Positions 1 through 9,542 are shown, counted from the first letter of the stretch. The stretch: DNA of 64,000 nucleotides from Polynucleobacter hirudinilacicola (GCF_002192535.1 NZ_NAIA01000003.1:186001-250000), one strand, 5' to 3'. Made by a program: numbers and translations. Notes: generated by a model not told the origin, from the sequence alone.

Positions 1-60
1 AGTTAAAAGATATTTTTAATGAATAACCCAAGAAGCCAAAAAAACCTCTAAATTACGATG

Positions 61-95
61 AAAAACTACTAATGCTATTCACGTTAGTAGTTTTG
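61..95 (+). terminator. Hairpin with T-run, putative Rho-independent terminator
   Basis: AAAACTACTAA ... TTAGTAGTTTTGTT inverted repeat directly beside a tRNA-3'-end-like repeat; could act on either strand. Confidence 0.5.
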
Positions 96-99
96 TTGC

Positions 100-140
100 T
101 GGTGGGCCCTCTAGGACTTGAGGCTGGGACCAAAGGATAG
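100..140 (-). repeat. Degenerate copy of the tRNA-Ile2 3' end (att-like remnant A)
   Basis: tggtgggccctctaggacttgaggctgggaccaaaggatag aligns with 16126-16165 of the intact tRNA, with several mismatches. Confidence 0.75.
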
Positions 141-335
141 TGAAAGCTGACCCTCTCATTGGTTTAGCAAATAAAAAATCCCTTCTTCTGGGGCGGCACT
201 AAAATCAGGCTAGTTCAGCCTCTGCAAAGTTGGTTTGGTGATAACCCTAGATTTTGGTGAAATAACCTCAAAATCATTTGACCCATTGCTAATTGCTTGG
301 CATTCTGTATTTCACAAGTCTATTGGAGTTATGCA

Positions 336-809
336 ATGAAATTCAAAAAATTAATAGCTGTTGTCGGTTTTATTTTAGCTTTGGGATTAACCGGAACTCA
401 ATCACTGGCGCTGACGCATATCGATGGCGCCGTCCCATATGAAGACATTGAAGCTACAGAAATTACAATATCACAATCGCCAAAAACCATCTTAGGACAA
501 GACTTTAAATATCCAGCAGGGCAACCTCTCATCAAATCTTTTGTGATTGATATACCAGTTGGTAAGCAAACTTCTCTACACAAACACGCGGTTCCATTAT
601 TTATTTATGTAGTCTCTGGAGAGTTAGAAGTTGATTATGGCAGCAAGGGTAAGAAAACATTTAAATCTGGCGCAGCCTATGTAGAAGCGATTGAATGGTG
701 TCATTTTGGTAAGGCTTCTGGAAAATTACCTGTAAAGATTATTAGCACTTATCTAGGTCAAGAAAAACCTGATCAATTGAAGCCCGATTCTTGCTCTAAG
801 CCTAATTAA
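336..809 (+). CDS. Exported cupin-domain protein
   Basis: ORF with N-terminal signal-like hydrophobic segment (MKFKKLIAVVGFILALGLTGTQSLA) and cupin-like motif (HKHAVPLFIYVVSGELEVDYG). Confidence 0.75.
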   Translation: MKFKKLIAVVGFILALGLTGTQSLALTHIDGAVPYEDIEATEITISQSPKTILGQDFKYPAGQPLIKSFVIDIPVGKQTSLHKHAVPLFIYVVSGELEVDYGSKGKKTFKSGAAYVEAIEWCHFGKASGKLPVKIISTYLGQEKPDQLKPDSCSKPN

Positions 810-866
810 TTTTTTAAGTCGCTTATTCTGAGGTGCCTGCTCCAGCCGTCACCTCAAGTAGCGCTC

Positions 867-949
867 AAAAGACAAAACCGCCACCATTGCTGATGAGAGT
901 TTACTTTTTTGGCGGGCCCACCAGGACTTGAAACTGGGGCCAAAGGATA
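867..949 (-). repeat. Degenerate copy of tRNA-Ile2 3' end plus its downstream terminator (att-like remnant B)
   Basis: 83-bp segment aligns with 16083-16165 with few substitutions, including the gacaaaacc..ccaccattgctgatgag hairpin. Confidence 0.8.
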
Positions 950-1092
950 AACTGCGACAACAGCCCATCTTACTGAAGGCATAAAAATTGGAAATATAAG
1001 CTACTGCCTTTAGATATTGATCACTTTACTTTAAATTACTTGATCAGACTACGCAATATTTACTTAATACTATAGAGTTTTTTCAACAGTGA

Positions 1093-2064
1093 TTAATGAA
1101 ATATTTTCTCCGAGCTTCGGTTATATCTTACAACTTCATTAGAAAACTGCTCTGCTGAGCTCCATTTGATCTCGATACCAGTGGATGCGAATGCCTTAAT
1201 AAATTTTGATTGATTCAGAACATCCTTAATCGCCAATGAAAGCGTATCGCAAACTCCCAATGGAATTTTTTGTGGTGCAAATACCCCGTAAAAAGGATTA
1301 TTTTCAAAACCTTGAATTCCAAGCTCAGAAAAGGTTGGAACATTTGGAAGCAAAGCTAATCTTTTGCTTCCCATGACTCCGATAATACGGATTTTTCTAC
1401 TGCGATGATGCTCAATGCATTCGAAAATTGATCCTATCCCTGCAGGAATGTGATTTGCTAGTATGTCGCTTAGCATCGGAGCACTTCCCTGATATGGCAC
1501 AGTCACCAAATCGAGATTTTCTTTACGATTTATACGTTTCACTAGATATTCCGGAATTGAATTTATTGCTGGGACTCCAATAGAGCGTTGGGCGCCTGTC
1601 TGGCTCAATAGCCATTGTCGATACTGCAAGTAATTAATGGGCGGGATATTTGCAGAAATAAAGAGGCAATTTACAAAATTTCCAACTCCAGCTACCGCCT
1701 GAAAATCAACCATTGGGTTGTAGCCTGGATTCTTGGTCAGTTGTGGAACTATCGAAATAGTATGGTCATGCGATAGTAGTAACACGCTCCCATCTGGCTT
1801 GGAATCCATTAAAGTCTGAGCAGCAATTTGCCCGCCTGCACCAGCTCGGTTTAATACAGTAACCGGAATCCTTAATTGTTCTCGTAGGCCATCAGCAAGA
1901 TATCGCGCCAACAAATCAGTACCGCCGCCAGGTGGAAAGCCAACCAAGATAGTGATCTTAGGTGGAAGTTGATCAGCATATAACGGGTTTGCACGAAGGG
2001 GGCTAATTAGCGGAAGGGTTGCCAAACCAAGAGTTGACAATAAAAAACGACGTGCTGAATTCAT
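1093..2064 (-). CDS. Tripartite tricarboxylate transporter (Bug-family) substrate-binding protein
   Basis: Signal-like N-terminus, ITILVGFPPGGGTDLLARYLADGL, NRAGAGGQIAAQTLMDSKPDG; Bug/TctC signature. Confidence 0.88.
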   Translation of the reverse strand: MNSARRFLLSTLGLATLPLISPLRANPLYADQLPPKITILVGFPPGGGTDLLARYLADGLREQLRIPVTVLNRAGAGGQIAAQTLMDSKPDGSVLLLSHDHTISIVPQLTKNPGYNPMVDFQAVAGVGNFVNCLFISANIPPINYLQYRQWLLSQTGAQRSIGVPAINSIPEYLVKRINRKENLDLVTVPYQGSAPMLSDILANHIPAGIGSIFECIEHHRSRKIRIIGVMGSKRLALLPNVPTFSELGIQGFENNPFYGVFAPQKIPLGVCDTLSLAIKDVLNQSKFIKAFASTGIEIKWSSAEQFSNEVVRYNRSSEKIFH

Positions 2065-2075
2065 ATCAATAAAAT

Positions 2076-2927
2076 TTAGCCAAGTTCAAAAGTTGTAATT
2101 CCATATGTATCTTCAATGCGCAAATCTCCAACACTTCCTTTATACATTCTAGCCGTCTCAAACATCGGCTGCATGCGATGCCGATGGGCAAGTGCCATCG
2201 CCTTTGGATTGCACTCCGGAACATCTAGAAAAACAGGGCAATTATTTGCTACCCTAGCACAAAGAGATGTGTAAAGCTTTTCAGCGGCTAATTCTGAGTT
2301 GGCAAAAAGTGGTCCAATTTAAAATCCAACCCTGCATGGGCGGATGACACCATAACCACATATGATGCCATCCTCAATCAGGCCAAGGGCAAAGCTATCA
2401 GGCTGGGATATCCAGTTAGATAGAAAAACTGTTCTATTCGCTGGAAAGAAGGATCTATCAAAATCTTGAATCATTGAAAACGGGATTTGATCAAGGGGTA
2501 TGATTAATCCGCCTACACTATCCGATACTAATTCAATCTTTCTTGAACGACCTGCAAATCGGATGTTACGGTGAGTAAATTGAAAGCCGCTTTTTTGGTA
2601 GTTGCTTTGTTGTGCTACAACGCCGTCTAATCCGATTGGCAATCCCTTCAAATAATTCATGCCAACTTGCCATATTTCCCAACCAAAACCCTGTCCGCGA
2701 AAATCTGGATGGACGATATAAAGACCAATGAATCCAAACTGCTCACCATATCGTATGGCCGAAATTACGGCAACCGTTTGATCACCTAGTTTAGAAATAA
2801 AAAAACCGCTGGGATCTGCCAGAAGAAATGAAGAGGCATCTGATACGCCTGGATTCCAACCCTCTTGCGCAGCCCACTCAATGGCCATTGCTACTTCAGA
2901 TTGCGACATGTTTTTGATTGAGCGCAT
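2076..2927 (-). pseudogene. GNAT-family N-acetyltransferase interrupted by one in-frame TAA
   Basis: ORF 2319-2927 has a GNAT core (FIGLYIVHPDFRGQGFGWEIW). Reading on in the same frame past TAA (2319-2321) gives IGPLFANSELAAEKLYTSLCARVANNCPVFLDVPECNPKAMALAHRHRMQPMFETARMYKGSVGDLRIEDTYGITTFELG*, a plausible GNAT C-terminal domain. Confidence 0.8.
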
Positions 2928-3334
2928 AAAATTTATTTAATATTTTTTGATAACACTTGTAAATAGTCATAAATACTTTGAGCAGCATCCTGCCGATCTG
3001 ATGGTGGTGCCGAAATTAAAAGAGGAGGCATAGTTGTATTTGGTTTTTGCTGAGGGTAAGTTAAATTATGGCACTCACTATAGCAACCGCACCTTGATGA
3101 CATGCTTTGTTAGTTCCATTGAAAAACATATTCACTTGGTTGATGGTGCGGATGGTGGATACGCCTATGCTGCCACAAAGTTAAAAGGTGCTGCTAGCTG
3201 ATTAATGCTATTGAATTCTTTATCATATTAAACGACACCAGATTACATACCCATCCAAGACCGCTATCAAATTTTTAATCGCCCCATGAAATGAAGTGCG
3301 CGATTTATCGTCACTCCGAAAGCCAAGCAAAAAA

Positions 3335-3362
3335 ATACCAACCCCAAAGGTTGGTATTTTCA
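3335..3362. terminator. Hairpin beside att-like repeat C
   Basis: ATACCAACC CCAAA GGTTGGTAT followed by TTTCATTTC. Confidence 0.6.
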
Positions 3363-3366
3363 TTTC

Positions 3367-3411
3367 TGGTGGGCCCACCAGGACTTGAACCTGGGACCAA
3401 AGGATTATGAG
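3367..3411 (-). repeat. Perfect 45-bp copy of tRNA-Ile2 3' end (att-like site C)
   Basis: tggtgggcccaccaggacttgaacctgggaccaaaggattatgag is identical to 16126-16170; identity extends 4 bp further left (3363 and 16122). Confidence 0.92.
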
Positions 3412-3524
3412 AGCAGAAGTCCAAAGAAAACCACTAGGATTTCAAGAGCTTACATCGCCTGTTTATCGGTGTGTGAGTATTTGTGTGACTAGATTGACAA
3501 GATCACAAGAGGCACTATCTGACT

Positions 3525-3583
3525 CTTTGGTTTTCAAAACCAAAGGATTTTTGGAGCAACCATCTAACACTTCGTTGTTCCAA
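3525..3583. repeat. Tandem hairpin pair, copy 1
   Basis: CTTTGGTTTTCAAAACCAAAG and TTGGAGCAAC-N13-GTTGTTCCAA; near-identical pair at 9798-9856. Confidence 0.8.
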
Positions 3584-3601
3584 GGTGGTTTTAGAGGAGC
3601 A

Positions 3602-3622
3602 AGCGTTACTTTAAGTAACGCT
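3602..3622. repeat. 21-bp palindrome, copy 1
   Basis: AGCGTTACTTTAAGTAACGCT; exact reverse complement is at 9582-9602. Confidence 0.85.
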
Positions 3623-3752
3623 TATATAGTAAGAGACTGCTTTCAACCCAAAGCAGGCTATGGGGGTACCCCCCTCTAAAAACTACTAAAAGCTTGCATA
3701 TACAGACTAAGCCACTTATTCTAATTAAAGTAATTATAAGTATTGAAAATAA

Positions 3753-4556
3753 ATGCCCAAAAGTTCAAATGCTATAAGAACGATCATTGCTGCGTTGATT
3801 TCGCTTGACGTATGTGCGCAGGCAGAAAATCAGACGTATGAACAACTAGACAGACCCGCAATTTTCGACTCAAAGCCATATGCTGAAATTGGATCTAGCT
3901 ATGAGGGACTTACCAACGGATATGCTCCATGGCAAAGCCAGTATTTAGATTTAATGCTTCCACTCAAACAGAATGGCTTGGTTTACATTCAACTGTTAAA
4001 TGCCGAGCGATTTTCACAAGTCGATCAGTCCGCCTATCTCAATTATGCTTACCCATTCACATATGGTGTTATTAATGTTGAGGGATCAATTACTCATAAC
4101 CCCCAATTCTTAGCCCAAAATTTCTACGGAGCTGGTTGGAATGGAAAACTACCTTATCAATTCAACTATCTCATCTCTGGGCGCGAGAGCAGTTATTTGG
4201 ATGGAAGAACAAGCAATCAAAACTTAGGGTTTGATAAGTATTTTGATCAATTTAGACTGGCATATGCTGCCATTTACTCAACATTAAATAGCCAAAAAAG
4301 TGGTTGGTTAAGTAAATATCAAGCTCAATGGTTTCCCAAGAATAATCACCGCATTGGCCTATCCTACTCGACTGGTCATGAGCCTACAGTAGTTAATGTA
4401 GGAAACCTTACTACTGTAGACACGCAGCAATATCAAATAGATGGTTTGTATTGGCTAACAAAGGAGGTGGGCTTAACTGTAGCAGCGTGGCACGCCAAAC
4501 AAGGTAACTACTACCAAAGAAACGGGGGGCAAATTGGACTTCGATTGGCTTTCTGA
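3753..4556 (+). CDS. YaiO-family outer-membrane beta-barrel protein
   Basis: YEQLDRPAIFDSKPYAEIGSSYEGLTNGYAPWQSQYLDL..., amphipathic strands, C-terminal GQIGLRLAF ending in aromatic residue. Confidence 0.72.
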   Translation: MPKSSNAIRTIIAALISLDVCAQAENQTYEQLDRPAIFDSKPYAEIGSSYEGLTNGYAPWQSQYLDLMLPLKQNGLVYIQLLNAERFSQVDQSAYLNYAYPFTYGVINVEGSITHNPQFLAQNFYGAGWNGKLPYQFNYLISGRESSYLDGRTSNQNLGFDKYFDQFRLAYAAIYSTLNSQKSGWLSKYQAQWFPKNNHRIGLSYSTGHEPTVVNVGNLTTVDTQQYQIDGLYWLTKEVGLTVAAWHAKQGNYYQRNGGQIGLRLAF

Positions 4557-5211
4557 CCCACTTTTACTTTATGCACTCACACTAGCCGCCTTACTATTTG
4601 GTGGAATTTTTATGCTGATACTGACCATCATCATTAAGCATGGAAGACGTATCAAAAGTCAAAAGATTCAAGACTATTTCGTGTCATTAATAAATCAGGC
4701 GAAAGAGTATCGCCTAGAAGGCAAGGGAATTAAGCATGAGCTTACATATATTAATAAACTGATTGAACTACACAAGAAAGATGTTGCCTATGGATGGGTT
4801 AGGCTATTGGAGCGGACACCAAAAAAGGATCGAGATCAGTTTATTGACATAGCAAAACAAACTAATATGCTCCATTGCATCCCCCATTGCCTGAATGATG
4901 AAGGCATCGCTGAGAAATGTATTGCCTTAGAAGCAATTGGTCTTTCTAATTTTGATGGCTATACAAATGAAGCCAAAAAATATGCAATGCAAGAAGGCAT
5001 CGCTCCGTATGCTTGCATTGCCTTATCTCGCCTTATTGGAAAAGATTCTCTCCCCCAGATTATTGAATCTTATAAAAAAGGAATTCTCTCTACAACACAA
5101 GCATTAGCAGCAATAGTAGAAATTCCACGCGACCAAATCATCAACTACATACAGGGCTCAACTCAAAAAACTTTCCCCACGCAACTTAGTCAGTATTTGG
5201 AGTTCAATTAA
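4534..5211 (+). CDS. Membrane-anchored HEAT-like repeat protein of unknown function
   Basis: N-terminal TM (LYALTLAALLFGGIFMLILTIII), then helical repeats; TTG start overlaps the yaiO-like gene and follows a GGGGGG stretch; stop abuts the next ATG. Confidence 0.6.
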   Translation: MDFDWLSDPLLLYALTLAALLFGGIFMLILTIIIKHGRRIKSQKIQDYFVSLINQAKEYRLEGKGIKHELTYINKLIELHKKDVAYGWVRLLERTPKKDRDQFIDIAKQTNMLHCIPHCLNDEGIAEKCIALEAIGLSNFDGYTNEAKKYAMQEGIAPYACIALSRLIGKDSLPQIIESYKKGILSTTQALAAIVEIPRDQIINYIQGSTQKTFPTQLSQYLEFN

Positions 5212-6594
5212 ATGAACTTGACTAATATCTCTTCCGAGATTGTGCGGTTCATGGAATATTTTTTTCATGCTCACCTCTTAATTGCATTAATCACTTACAT
5301 TGTCGTGGCAGCGTTACTCAGAAAACACCTACGCCACCTTAAATATCGATCAATTAGCCATGAAAAAGTGCCGTTTGAGAAATTCAAAGCCCCAAAAATT
5401 AGCGTCATTATTCCGGTACATAATGAATCTTTGGGAATCGTAGAAAGCGTTAATGCAGCACTCTCCACCGATTATCCTAATTACGAAATTATTGTTGTTG
5501 ATGATGGCTCAATCGACAAAACCCTGGCTCATCTTAAAGAACATTTCAATCTTGACAATCTCGCCCTAAACTCTTGCGCCACCATTAGCAATTCACAACC
5601 AGTAGCAGCCTTTCAGTCGAAAACATTTCCGAATTTAACCATTATTCAAAAAGTACATACTGGCAAAGCTGACAGCCTAAATGTTGGTATTCAGCATAGT
5701 CACGGAGAATATATTTGCTGCATTGATAGTGATTCGATTATCACGCCTGATGCCCTTAGAAAGCTGGTTATTAAATTTATCAATGAGCCTACGCTAGTTG
5801 CACTTGGAGGTGCCATCGCCCCAAGCAATGAAATCATAATCCGGAATGGGGAAATTGAAAGAAAGCGAAGCTCTCAGTCCATATTTGTAGGCGTGCAAAT
5901 CATTGAATACCTCCGCTCTTTCACTTCATGGAGAACTGGCTGGTCTTATTTGGATGGGCTATTAATTATCGGCGGCGCTTTAACAGTATTTACTAAGGAA
6001 GCTGTTATTAAAGTTGGAGGCTATAGATCAGAGGCCTATTGCGAAGATCTAGAAATTATTCTCTCGCTGCATGAATACCACCTAAAGCACAACCTGCCTT
6101 ATAAGATCTGGACCATTCCAGAAGTCATCTGCTGGACTAAGGTCCCTAGAACTAAAGTAGACTTAAAAAAGCAGCGTATTCGTTGGATGTGGGGCGCCTT
6201 ACAAAGCTTAAGCTGGCATAAACAATTGATGTTTAACAAGAAGAGTGCTCTTATTGGCTGGTTCTCATTTCCGCACATCGTTTTCATTGAGGCTTTTGCC
6301 CCCATCATTGAGCTCTTAGGAATAATCTCGCTTTGGGTATGTATAGCATTAGGATTACTCTCCTATCCTTCGTTCTTGATATATGGTCTTTTGATCTACG
6401 CCATAACAGGGTTTTATTCTTGGTATGCAATTGCTACAAACGATAACTACATTAGCAGCTTTAATTCACTCAAACAAATATTGCGCTTGGGTGCAATTGG
6501 ATTAATTGAACCTATCGGCTACAGACAAAGAGATGCTTACTGGAGGATGATTGGGTGGTGGCGATGGTTACGAGGTAAATCTATAGAATGGTAG
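5212..6594 (+). CDS. Processive family-2 glycosyltransferase (exopolysaccharide-synthase-like, YaiP/PgaC-like)
   Basis: KISVIIPVHNES, VVDDGSIDKT, CIDSDSIITPDAL (DxD), YCEDLE, KKQRIRWMWG (QxxRW) and TM helices. Confidence 0.88.
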   Translation: MNLTNISSEIVRFMEYFFHAHLLIALITYIVVAALLRKHLRHLKYRSISHEKVPFEKFKAPKISVIIPVHNESLGIVESVNAALSTDYPNYEIIVVDDGSIDKTLAHLKEHFNLDNLALNSCATISNSQPVAAFQSKTFPNLTIIQKVHTGKADSLNVGIQHSHGEYICCIDSDSIITPDALRKLVIKFINEPTLVALGGAIAPSNEIIIRNGEIERKRSSQSIFVGVQIIEYLRSFTSWRTGWSYLDGLLIIGGALTVFTKEAVIKVGGYRSEAYCEDLEIILSLHEYHLKHNLPYKIWTIPEVICWTKVPRTKVDLKKQRIRWMWGALQSLSWHKQLMFNKKSALIGWFSFPHIVFIEAFAPIIELLGIISLWVCIALGLLSYPSFLIYGLLIYAITGFYSWYAIATNDNYISSFNSLKQILRLGAIGLIEPIGYRQRDAYWRMIGWWRWLRGKSIEW

Positions 6595-6742
6595 CCCCTT
6601 GGGCGTGAAATCAAATCCAATCTGGCCTGCCAGCCATACTAAATGATCGAAGTTATGTGACCCCTTTCGCTTTAATTACATCGTATGTGTAGCTGACACC
6701 CAATAAAAAAGGGCATAAGATGAAACAGTGGAAAGGAAAAAT

Positions 6743-6997
6743 ATGAGTCTATTAAGAACATCTCTCATTGGCGGGATAAGCCTTTCAAGCCTGCATTTTT
6801 TCTGGGTAATTCTCTTGGCATCTGGGTTTGCGCAATCAGCCTTGGATTTCATATTCAAACTTCATATGCTGAGCTCGCCATTTCAAGTACAGGCATTTGA
6901 TCTTGGGCTAGCTATGGGATTAATTGGGATCACATTTTTAATTGGATGTTTTTACGGCGCCCTCTTTTTCCTCCTTAAAAATAAGTTATCTTCGTAA
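6743..6997 (+). CDS. Small membrane protein of unknown function
   Basis: 84-aa ORF with two or three TM segments, ending 3 bp before the P-type ATPase ORF. Confidence 0.45.
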   Translation: MSLLRTSLIGGISLSSLHFFWVILLASGFAQSALDFIFKLHMLSSPFQVQAFDLGLAMGLIGITFLIGCFYGALFFLLKNKLSS

Positions 6998-7000
6998 TTT

Positions 7001-9479
7001 ATGGAGGGTCTTACAAAATCGGAAGCAATTCAGCTCCAAGCAAAGTATGGGTTTAATGAGCTAGAAGTTGCAGATCAAAAAACTCTCTTTAAACTGCTTC
7101 TGCGAATATTGGCTGAGCCCACATTCGCCCTTCTCTTGCTGGCTGGATCGATTTACCTAGTTATTGGAAGAATTGATGACGCATTGATATTAATTGGATT
7201 CATTTGTATTTCAGTTGGAATTACGCTATTCCAGGAGCGAAAAAGTGAAAAAGCAATTAATGCACTCAAGGAGCTCTCAAGCCCCAGAGCGATTGTCATT
7301 AGAGATGGCATTACCCAAAGAATAGCCGGTAAAGACATTGTCGTTGGGGACATACTCATACTTGCAGAAGGGGACAGAATTCCCGCAGATGCCCTATTAC
7401 TTGAATCACATGACCTACTCGTTGACGAATCATTGCTCACCGGTGAATCTGAACCCACTAAAAAAGATAGTGCTAGTCAAGTTCATTCGGGTTGCATGGT
7501 AATTCGGGGTAGCGGCATAGCCAGAGTTACCGCTATCGGCATGCAAACTGAGTTAGGCAAGATCGGAAGTAGCCTAAAGCAAATCATTAGTCTTAATAGC
7601 CCTCTTCAGGAAGATATTGGGGAATTGATTAAAAGGGTTACGATTTTTGGGGTCTCCCTCTCAATTATCGTTCTAGCAATCTACGGTTTAATGCACGATA
7701 ACTGGCTTCAAGGTGCACTGACCGCTATTAGCCTAACCATGGCGTTACTGCCAGAAGAATTCACAGTAATTCTGACGGTATTTATGGCGCTCGGCGTTTG
7801 GAGAATAGCTCGCCAAAAAGTACTTACTAGGTATGCACCCGTCATTGAAACACTGGGCAGCATTACAGCTTTATGCGTTGATAAGACGGGTACTCTCACC
7901 CTGAATAGGATGTCTTTAGAGGTTCTTGCAACTCCCCAGAATATCCTGATGCTTAGCTCAAAAGATGATGAACTAAATCCATCGCAAAAAGAGCTTCTAG
8001 GTTATTGCGTACTTGCAAGCGAGGTAAAGCCCTTTGACCCGATGGAACAAGCTTTTTATGAAAAGCGCCATCTCGCTCCCGAATACATTAATCAGACTTC
8101 CGAATTTGAACTGGTACACGAGTATGGCCTGAGCCCCGAGCTCCCTGCGATGACACATCTTTGGAAGGCGCCAGGCTCTGATCGGTGCCTTGTGGCTATC
8201 AAAGGTGCGCCCGAGGCAGTTCTTAAGCGCTGTAATTTGACGCAAACACAGATCGCAGTAATTGAAAAACAAATTGAGGATCTTGCATCACAAGGATTGC
8301 GTTTACTCGGAGTTGCAAAATCTCAATATACGAAGCAAAGCTCAAATTGGCCAGCAAACTTGAGCTCATTTGAGTTTACTTGGCTCGGTCTTGTGGGGCT
8401 CAAAGACCCCATTAGAGAAGAAGTGCCCGCATCCATTCAGAAATGTCAGAGAGCTGGCATTCGCGTCATCATGATTACTGGAGACCATGCCATTACTGCG
8501 CAAGCGATTGCAAAGCAAGCGGGTATTGATAGTGCCAGCGTTCTATCTGGTAGCGATATCAATGCACTTAGCGATGTTGAACTTCGCGAAGCAGTAAAGA
8601 AAACGTCAATTTATGTACGGATTAAGCCTACTGAGAAATTAAGACTTGTAAAAGCGTTGCAAGCGAACAATGAAGTTGTCGCTATGACAGGTGACGGGGT
8701 TAACGATGCGCCCGCCCTAAAAGCAGCTCATGTAGGCATTGCGATGGGGCAACGAGGCACCGATGTTGCTAGAGAAGCCGCATCCTTAGTGCTGCTAAAT
8801 GATGATTTTTCATCCATCGTCCACACTATCCAGCAGGGCAGACAAATATATGACAATTTACATAAAGCCATCATTTATGTCGTTGCCGTCCACATCCCAA
8901 TGGCTGGAGCTGTTTTTATTCCCATTCTCTTTGGGGTGCAGCCGATCCTTGACCCAATACATATCGTCTTCCTGCAAATGATTATTGACCCGGCATGTGC
9001 AATTATTTTTGAGATGGAAGCGCCTGAAAGCGATGTAATGCTAAAGCCACCTAGAAGTATTAATCAAAAACTCTTTAGCTTGGATAGCATCTCTATGGCT
9101 CTATTACAAGGGGCGGGATTGACCGCTATTGTTGTTGGCCTATATTTCTGGCCTAAATATGAACTATTCCCATGCAATGGCTACAACACTATCATTTGGC
9201 AGTCTAGTACTTGGAAACATCTCATTAATAATTGTCAGCAGATCTAAAAATGATCACCTCTTTAGAATCCTGCAAAAAACCAATCCATCTCAGAAATGGA
9301 TTCTCGGTATTGGGGTCATATCCTTTGGATTTTTAATTACGATTCCATTTCTCCGAGATCGGTTTCAATTCACTGTGCCCACACTAGAAGGTGCATTAGC
9401 GATTCTTGCCTCTGGGTTAATCGGAATCACGTGGTACGAGCTTGTTAAGCTAGGCTACAGAAGAAAATGGGGCCAATAG
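7001..9479 (+). pseudogene. Cation-translocating P-type ATPase split by a frameshift near 9150-9190
   Basis: ORF 7001-9247 has DKTGTLT, TGES, MTGDGVNDAPAL and LLPEEF. ORF 9129-9479 carries the rest (YSHAMATTLSFGSLVLGNISLIIVSRSKND...) in the +1 frame. Confidence 0.82.
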
Positions 9480-9542
9480 TAAATGAATGCTATTGGCCGA
9501 AAGCAGCCCTTCAACGCCCTAACCTATACGCATCACCATTGA

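Noticed and set aside
3551-3583. Resemblance of the CAAC...GTTG hairpin to an integron attC site
   Set aside because: Arms are symmetric and lack the R''-L''-L'-R' layout with extrahelical bases; no integron integrase is visible.
3407-3679. 90-aa ORF next to att-like site C
   Set aside because: Starts inside the tRNA-like repeat and runs through hairpins and the palindrome; the equivalent region at 9680-9950 has stops in that frame. Treated as non-coding repeat.
9150-9190. Programmed ribosomal frameshift in the P-type ATPase
   Set aside because: No slippery heptamer or obvious downstream pseudoknot; reported only as a likely mutation or sequencing error.
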